35,374 bases of DNA from GCA-2725625 sp964574215. Its GTDB lineage: Bacteria; Pseudomonadota; Alphaproteobacteria; Rhodospirillales; UBA2165. Shown here piece after piece: positions 32,511-35,374 of this stretch. The stretch is taken from the NCBI GenBank assembly GCA_964574215.1, contig CAZNLR010000048.1, forward strand, positions 1 to 35,374, in the 5' to 3' direction. The position numbers were made by a program, and so were the translations under genes. The notes under the pieces were generated by a model. It saw only the letters and a program-made list of their open reading frames with translations, was not told the DNA's origin and did no database searches. The first letter of the stretch is position 1, and the number at the start of each line of letters is the position of its first letter.

Positions 32511-32891
32511 TCAATATTTGATCGTTACCAGGTCACCATCTTCCAGACCGAGAGCGCTTCTCAATTTTTGGTCAGCCATGATTTCAACAATTCTTTTCTC
32601 ATGTATGTTGACATCTTCCGCCGGTACAATGATCACGCCGTGTTCCCCTTGAATCTGGACGGGCAGGACTTTGGCAGCGCAAAACTGTGGATCGGTGGGC
32701 ACCAGGTCGACCCCCTTTTCATTCTTCAAGGCCTCTACCGACGGCAAATCGTCATCTATGATTTCTACGTTCAGCGTTCCGGGAAAAGGCTCAAATCCGA
32801 ATTTCTCCACACATTGTTCAATTACCCAATCCAACCGAGTGAAAAATGCCGCTTTCCGCCCACCGGAAACAACCTTGCCAGTCAGTTCCAA
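32511..32891 (-). CDS. DUF120 protein, CTP-dependent riboflavin kinase-like
   Basis: The protein has 126 residues, a full single RibK-type domain. It shows L3-T-G-x-V-V-S-G-G-R-K-A-A-F-F-T, then F-G-F-E-P-F-P-G-T-L-N-V (31-42), where P-G-T-L-N is the family signature, and a C-terminal beta barrel ending G-D-L-V-T-I. This fold makes FMN from riboflavin using CTP in archaea. Bacterial copies exist but are uncommon and mostly uncharacterised; bacteria normally use RibF. The neighbour upstream encodes an FMN-binding type protein, which supports a flavin link. The glycine-rich nucleotide loop is altered (GGRKAAFF), so activity is unproven. Confidence 0.8.
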   Translation of the reverse strand: MELTGKVVSGGRKAAFFTRLDWVIEQCVEKFGFEPFPGTLNVEIIDDDLPSVEALKNEKGVDLVPTDPQFCAAKVLPVQIQGEHGVIIVPAEDVNIHEKRIVEIMADQKLRSALGLEDGDLVTIKY

Positions 32892-32943
32892 TCTAAAAGC
32901 TCCTTTTTGTCAGAATTTTGTGACCTACCTGCGTTCGCCTGCA

Positions 32944-33453
32944 TCAACTCAAATTCACCTCTTCCCGGAAACCGAAACGAATTTTGTTGTCGAGATAATA
33001 CGCCAAGGACGGTGTGAACTTGTACAGCTTCACCCGAAAACGGCTTTCGAACGCGGCCATGTCCAGATCATTTCCGGGCTTGAAAAATTCCTTGGTAAAA
33101 GGAAATTTATTGAGGTAAGCGCCGATCATCCCCAACGCCTCCATTTTACCCGAAACGTGTTCAATCTTTCCCGACATCTGCATACCGCGAATTTCACGCC
33201 AGTCAAAACTGGGCGCGTGCAACGCCGCGGACACCTGTTGGTTTTGCGATGCCTCGCGAATATGACGGCAATCGGGGGCTGAGAAAAAATTGAAACTCGA
33301 ATTGTGAAAAACGTAATAGACGGGCGCCGCCCAGGATTCGCCATTCATGCAGGTGGCCAGCGTCAGGACACTCTGTTCTTTGACCAGTTCACCGGCTAAA
33401 GAAATGAGTTCCGCCTCACCCGGCTCCGTTTCGGCATTGTTATTCTCAGTCAT
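32944..33453 (-). CDS. pyridoxamine 5'-phosphate oxidase-like FMN-binding protein
   Basis: The protein has 169 residues from the ATG at 33453; the GTG one codon earlier lies over the regulator stop. It has the split-barrel pattern: LVKEQSVLTLATCMNGESWAAPVYYVFHNSSFNFFSAPDCRHIREASQN, with the T-L-A-T strand, the P-V strand and an S-A-P-D/H-x-x-N-x helix start, as in YhbP and related flavin-binding proteins. The C-terminus R-F-G-F-R-E-E-V is common in that group. It probably binds FMN or a similar cofactor; its reaction is unknown. The start overlaps the response-regulator stop by one base, so expression is coupled. Confidence 0.8.
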   Translation of the reverse strand: MTENNNAETEPGEAELISLAGELVKEQSVLTLATCMNGESWAAPVYYVFHNSSFNFFSAPDCRHIREASQNQQVSAALHAPSFDWREIRGMQMSGKIEHVSGKMEALGMIGAYLNKFPFTKEFFKPGNDLDMAAFESRFRVKLYKFTPSLAYYLDNKIRFGFREEVNLS

Positions 33454-33809
33454 CACAACAAGGCGTCAACAGCGCTCAGAAAACTCGATTCGTCCAGAGG
33501 CTTGGGTATAGCGCCATCGGCGCCTAAGGTCGTGGCAGCCTTGAGAAGGCCAGAGCCCGTTTTGTCTTTGCTGGACACCGCCAGTATTTTTTGGGTCGGC
33601 GAAGTTTTTTTGACCTCTTGGATCAATTCAATTCCATCCACGTGCGGCATCGCCAAATCAGTGATTAGAAGATCAAAATCGGCCTGATTTAATTGCCCAA
33701 GGGCGGCCCGGCCATCGGACGCTTCGACCACCGTGTGTTCGTTTTTTTCCAACCAATAGCGCATGAGGTCCACGATCACCTGGTCGTCATCTACCACGAG
33801 TATCCGCAC
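33453..33809 (-). CDS. single-domain response regulator (CheY-like receiver)
   Basis: The protein has 118 residues, a receiver domain only. It has D7-D8-D9 in the acidic pocket, phosphoacceptor D51 (LLITDLAMP), the S79/S80 switch region (ILAVSSKDK) and K103 (IPKPLD). There is no output domain, so it must act by protein contact or in a phosphorelay. It heads a minus-strand unit with a flavin-binding protein, a DUF120 protein and a hydrolase. The hybrid kinase near 21-24 kb lacks an adjacent partner, but a link over 9 kb is only speculation. Confidence 0.9.
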   Translation of the reverse strand: MRILVVDDDQVIVDLMRYWLEKNEHTVVEASDGRAALGQLNQADFDLLITDLAMPHVDGIELIQEVKKTSPTQKILAVSSKDKTGSGLLKAATTLGADGAIPKPLDESSFLSAVDALL

Positions 33810-33941
33810 TTATGTATCCTCAATCAGAATTAACCAATGGAGTATTTAAAAAATTCGAGTTATTAGAGGATCAGTTTAACACATTTACCCGAACGGGCTA
33901 TACATTGGCCTGCAGAATGAAAAAACTCGAGATTCTCGAAC

Positions 33942-34802
33942 ATGTCCCAGAACCTGAACGACCTAAAAGACTGGATCGGCCGAACGGAGACGGTATACGA
34001 TTTCGTGTCACCGACCATCATCGCCGGTATGTCGGCAACGCTCGACCGCGATGACGGCGAACCCCAATTCGGCGACCCCATCCCCGCCAGCTGGCATTGG
34101 CTTTTTTTCAACAAGGCTGCCCGTCAATCGGAATTGGGGGTTGACGGTCATCCGGCACGGGGCGGGTTTCTGCCGCCGGTGCCGCTGCCACGCCGCATGT
34201 GGGCGGGCAGTAAAGTGGATCTTATTGGTCCTCTGGAGGTGGGCAGTAAAATCTCCCGGCTTTCCACCATTGACGATGTCGTCATCAAGGAAGGAAAGAC
34301 GGGTCCATTGGTCTTTGTCGAGATCAATCATCAGATTTCCGGCAGCAACGGCGTGGCCGTCACGGATAAGCAAACCGTGGTCTATCGGGACATGCCCGCT
34401 AAACAGGCGGAGAAATCACCGGCGCCAATCGGTAAGCCGGCTCCCGGCGACGCCCAATGGTCCGAGACCGTCACTCCCAGCACAGTCTTGTTATTCCGCT
34501 ATTCCGCTCTGACGTTCATCGGTCACCGCATCCATTATGACCGGGATTACACGGTTCAGGAAGAAGGCTACCCGGCGCTTCTGGTCCACGGCCCCTTAAC
34601 CGCCTCGCTGCTGCTCGATTTGTGCCGGCGCAACCTACCGGGCGGCGAGATATCCCGATTTCAAGTGCGCGCCGTGGGTCCATTGTTCGACAACGCCCCA
34701 TTCACCATTCACGGCAAAACCGGAGGCAACGGCTCCGAGATCGAACTCTGGGCGACCAATCCCGACGGCGCGTTGGCCATGAGCATTTCGGCGGAGCTAT
34801 AG
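33942..34802 (+). CDS. MaoC-like hydratase with FAS1-DH N-terminal domain (mesaconyl-CoA hydratase-like)
   Basis: The protein has 286 residues. Two hot-dog modules are seen. The N-terminal FAS1-like one (about 10-150) contains P-x-x-L/P-P-R-R-M-W-A-G, and the C-terminal MaoC-like one carries FRYSALTFIGHRIHYDRDYT (185-204), with H195/H198 and D200, then EGYPALLVHGPL. This layout matches mesaconyl-C4-CoA and itaconyl-CoA-type hydratases. It probably adds water to an enoyl-CoA dicarboxylate; the natural substrate is uncertain. It is divergent from the response-regulator unit and stands alone on the plus strand here. The start is the ATG at 33942. Confidence 0.85.
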   Translation: MSQNLNDLKDWIGRTETVYDFVSPTIIAGMSATLDRDDGEPQFGDPIPASWHWLFFNKAARQSELGVDGHPARGGFLPPVPLPRRMWAGSKVDLIGPLEVGSKISRLSTIDDVVIKEGKTGPLVFVEINHQISGSNGVAVTDKQTVVYRDMPAKQAEKSPAPIGKPAPGDAQWSETVTPSTVLLFRYSALTFIGHRIHYDRDYTVQEEGYPALLVHGPLTASLLLDLCRRNLPGGEISRFQVRAVGPLFDNAPFTIHGKTGGNGSEIELWATNPDGALAMSISAEL

Positions 34803-34861
34803 TTTTTCGACAAGCGGAACGAAGCTATAGATAACGATTCTGACAGCAAGTAGACACCCCT

Positions 34862-35374
34862 TCAGTTTGACAATACTTCAAGGTCGTCGATCGAGCTGAG
34901 TTCATCGCTTTCCGCCGCCACGAAGTTTTGAGCCAAATACGCCATTTGCTGATAAATGGGAAATTCGGCCAGTTCCGTCACCTCGTCTAAGAACAACCCA
35001 ACCCAGCGGCCCAAATGCCGATCCAGAAAATCTTTTTGGAAGCGCAGGCAGTTGATCGCCTTTTCCTGATCTTTTTCTCTCCAAAAATCCGCTTCCTGCC
35101 CGGTTAAATGGGCCATGAATTCAAGTTCGACGCTGATATGGTCGGGCAGACCATGAAATTTTTCATCATATTTAAACCCGGCTTGCTCGATAAATCTTTT
35201 GAGAGTGCTGGTTTCCGGACCCCACAAGGTGCCGCCGTCGCCGCCAAGATGAACCGACTCGTAAGGTGGAACGTGTTTTCCGGGCCCGACAAACAAGCGG
35301 GAAAATTCGATTGAAAGGCTTTCCAGCAATGCGTCATCGGGTTCAAGCGCCGACAGAGCGGCCACATCAACCCC
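34862..35374 (-). CDS. TorD/DmsD-family redox-enzyme chaperone (5' end beyond window)
   Basis: The frame is open through the right edge, so the N-terminus is missing; about 170 residues are seen of an expected 200-220. The segment SRLFVGPGKHVPPYESVHLGG, then GTLWGPET, and FHGLPDHISVELEFMAHL, is the hallmark set of the TorD family (Y/F-x-x-L-F-x-G-P, P-P-Y-E-S, D-H-I-x-x-E-L-x-F-M). These all-helical cytoplasmic proteins bind Tat signal peptides and help insert the molybdenum cofactor into DMSO reductase-family enzymes. A molybdoenzyme operon is therefore expected just right of the window. Confidence 0.88.
   Translation of the reverse strand, partial: GVDVAALSALEPDDALLESLSIEFSRLFVGPGKHVPPYESVHLGGDGGTLWGPETSTLKRFIEQAGFKYDEKFHGLPDHISVELEFMAHLTGQEADFWREKDQEKAINCLRFQKDFLDRHLGRWVGLFLDEVTELAEFPIYQQMAYLAQNFVAAESDELSSIDDLEVLSN

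Overview
The window looks like part of an alphaproteobacterial chromosome. This is judged from gene content and codon style (a moderately GC-rich backbone, FCD-type GntR regulator, orphan family-5 binding protein, gallate/protocatechuate-type genes); no rRNA or marker gene is present to prove it. A run of ten N at 7327-7336 shows that the sequence is a scaffold, perhaps a metagenome bin.

Left part (1 to about 9705) is an integrated mobile island, more AT-rich and mosaic. It carries a two-gene unit (RAMA-like domain protein plus a small basic protein), a very large single-chain Type ISP restriction-modification enzyme on the minus strand, a lipoprotein, a PD-(D/E)XK-like protein interrupted by the assembly gap, and a small ORF that runs into the severed N-terminal part of a DISARM DrmA-like helicase. 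That helicase remnant is frameshifted and is overlapped at its start by a P4-type tyrosine integrase gene. Next to the integrase lies a 56-base 3' fragment of tRNA-Lys(CTT), 9706-9761, which I read as the attachment site closing the island on the right.

The middle part (9775-21106) is host-like and forms a divergent aromatic-catabolism locus. On the minus strand are a GntR/FCD regulator, a class III extradiol dioxygenase and an Asp/Glu-racemase-fold protein lacking the usual cysteines. On the plus strand are a small ORF, an orphan substrate-binding protein, an intrinsic terminator, and then a tight operon: MetE-like methyltransferase, Rieske oxygenase, GalB-like hydratase, GalD tautomerase, VOC protein, 6PGDH-like dehydrogenase and LigI lactonase. 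GalB, GalD and LigI place the endpoint in the protocatechuate 4,5-cleavage/gallate route through 2-pyrone-4,6-dicarboxylate and 4-oxalomesaconate. A LigC-type dehydrogenase and the final aldolase are not in the window.

The right part (21204-35374) starts with a membrane hybrid histidine kinase (CHASE-like, three PAS, HisKA, HATPase, REC). Then on the minus strand come formate-tetrahydrofolate ligase and a glutaryl-CoA module: acyl-CoA dehydrogenase, glutaconyl-CoA decarboxylase alpha, biotin carrier, a 54-residue OadG-like subunit, sodium-pump beta subunit and a further small membrane protein. The dehydrogenase has Val, not Tyr, before its catalytic Glu, consistent with a non-decarboxylating enzyme that hands glutaconyl-CoA to a Na+ pump. 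After it come an alpha/beta hydrolase, a DUF120 (CTP-dependent riboflavin kinase-like) protein, an FMN-binding PNPOx-like protein and a single-domain response regulator. A divergent MaoC-like hydratase and a TorD-family chaperone cut by the window edge end the sequence.
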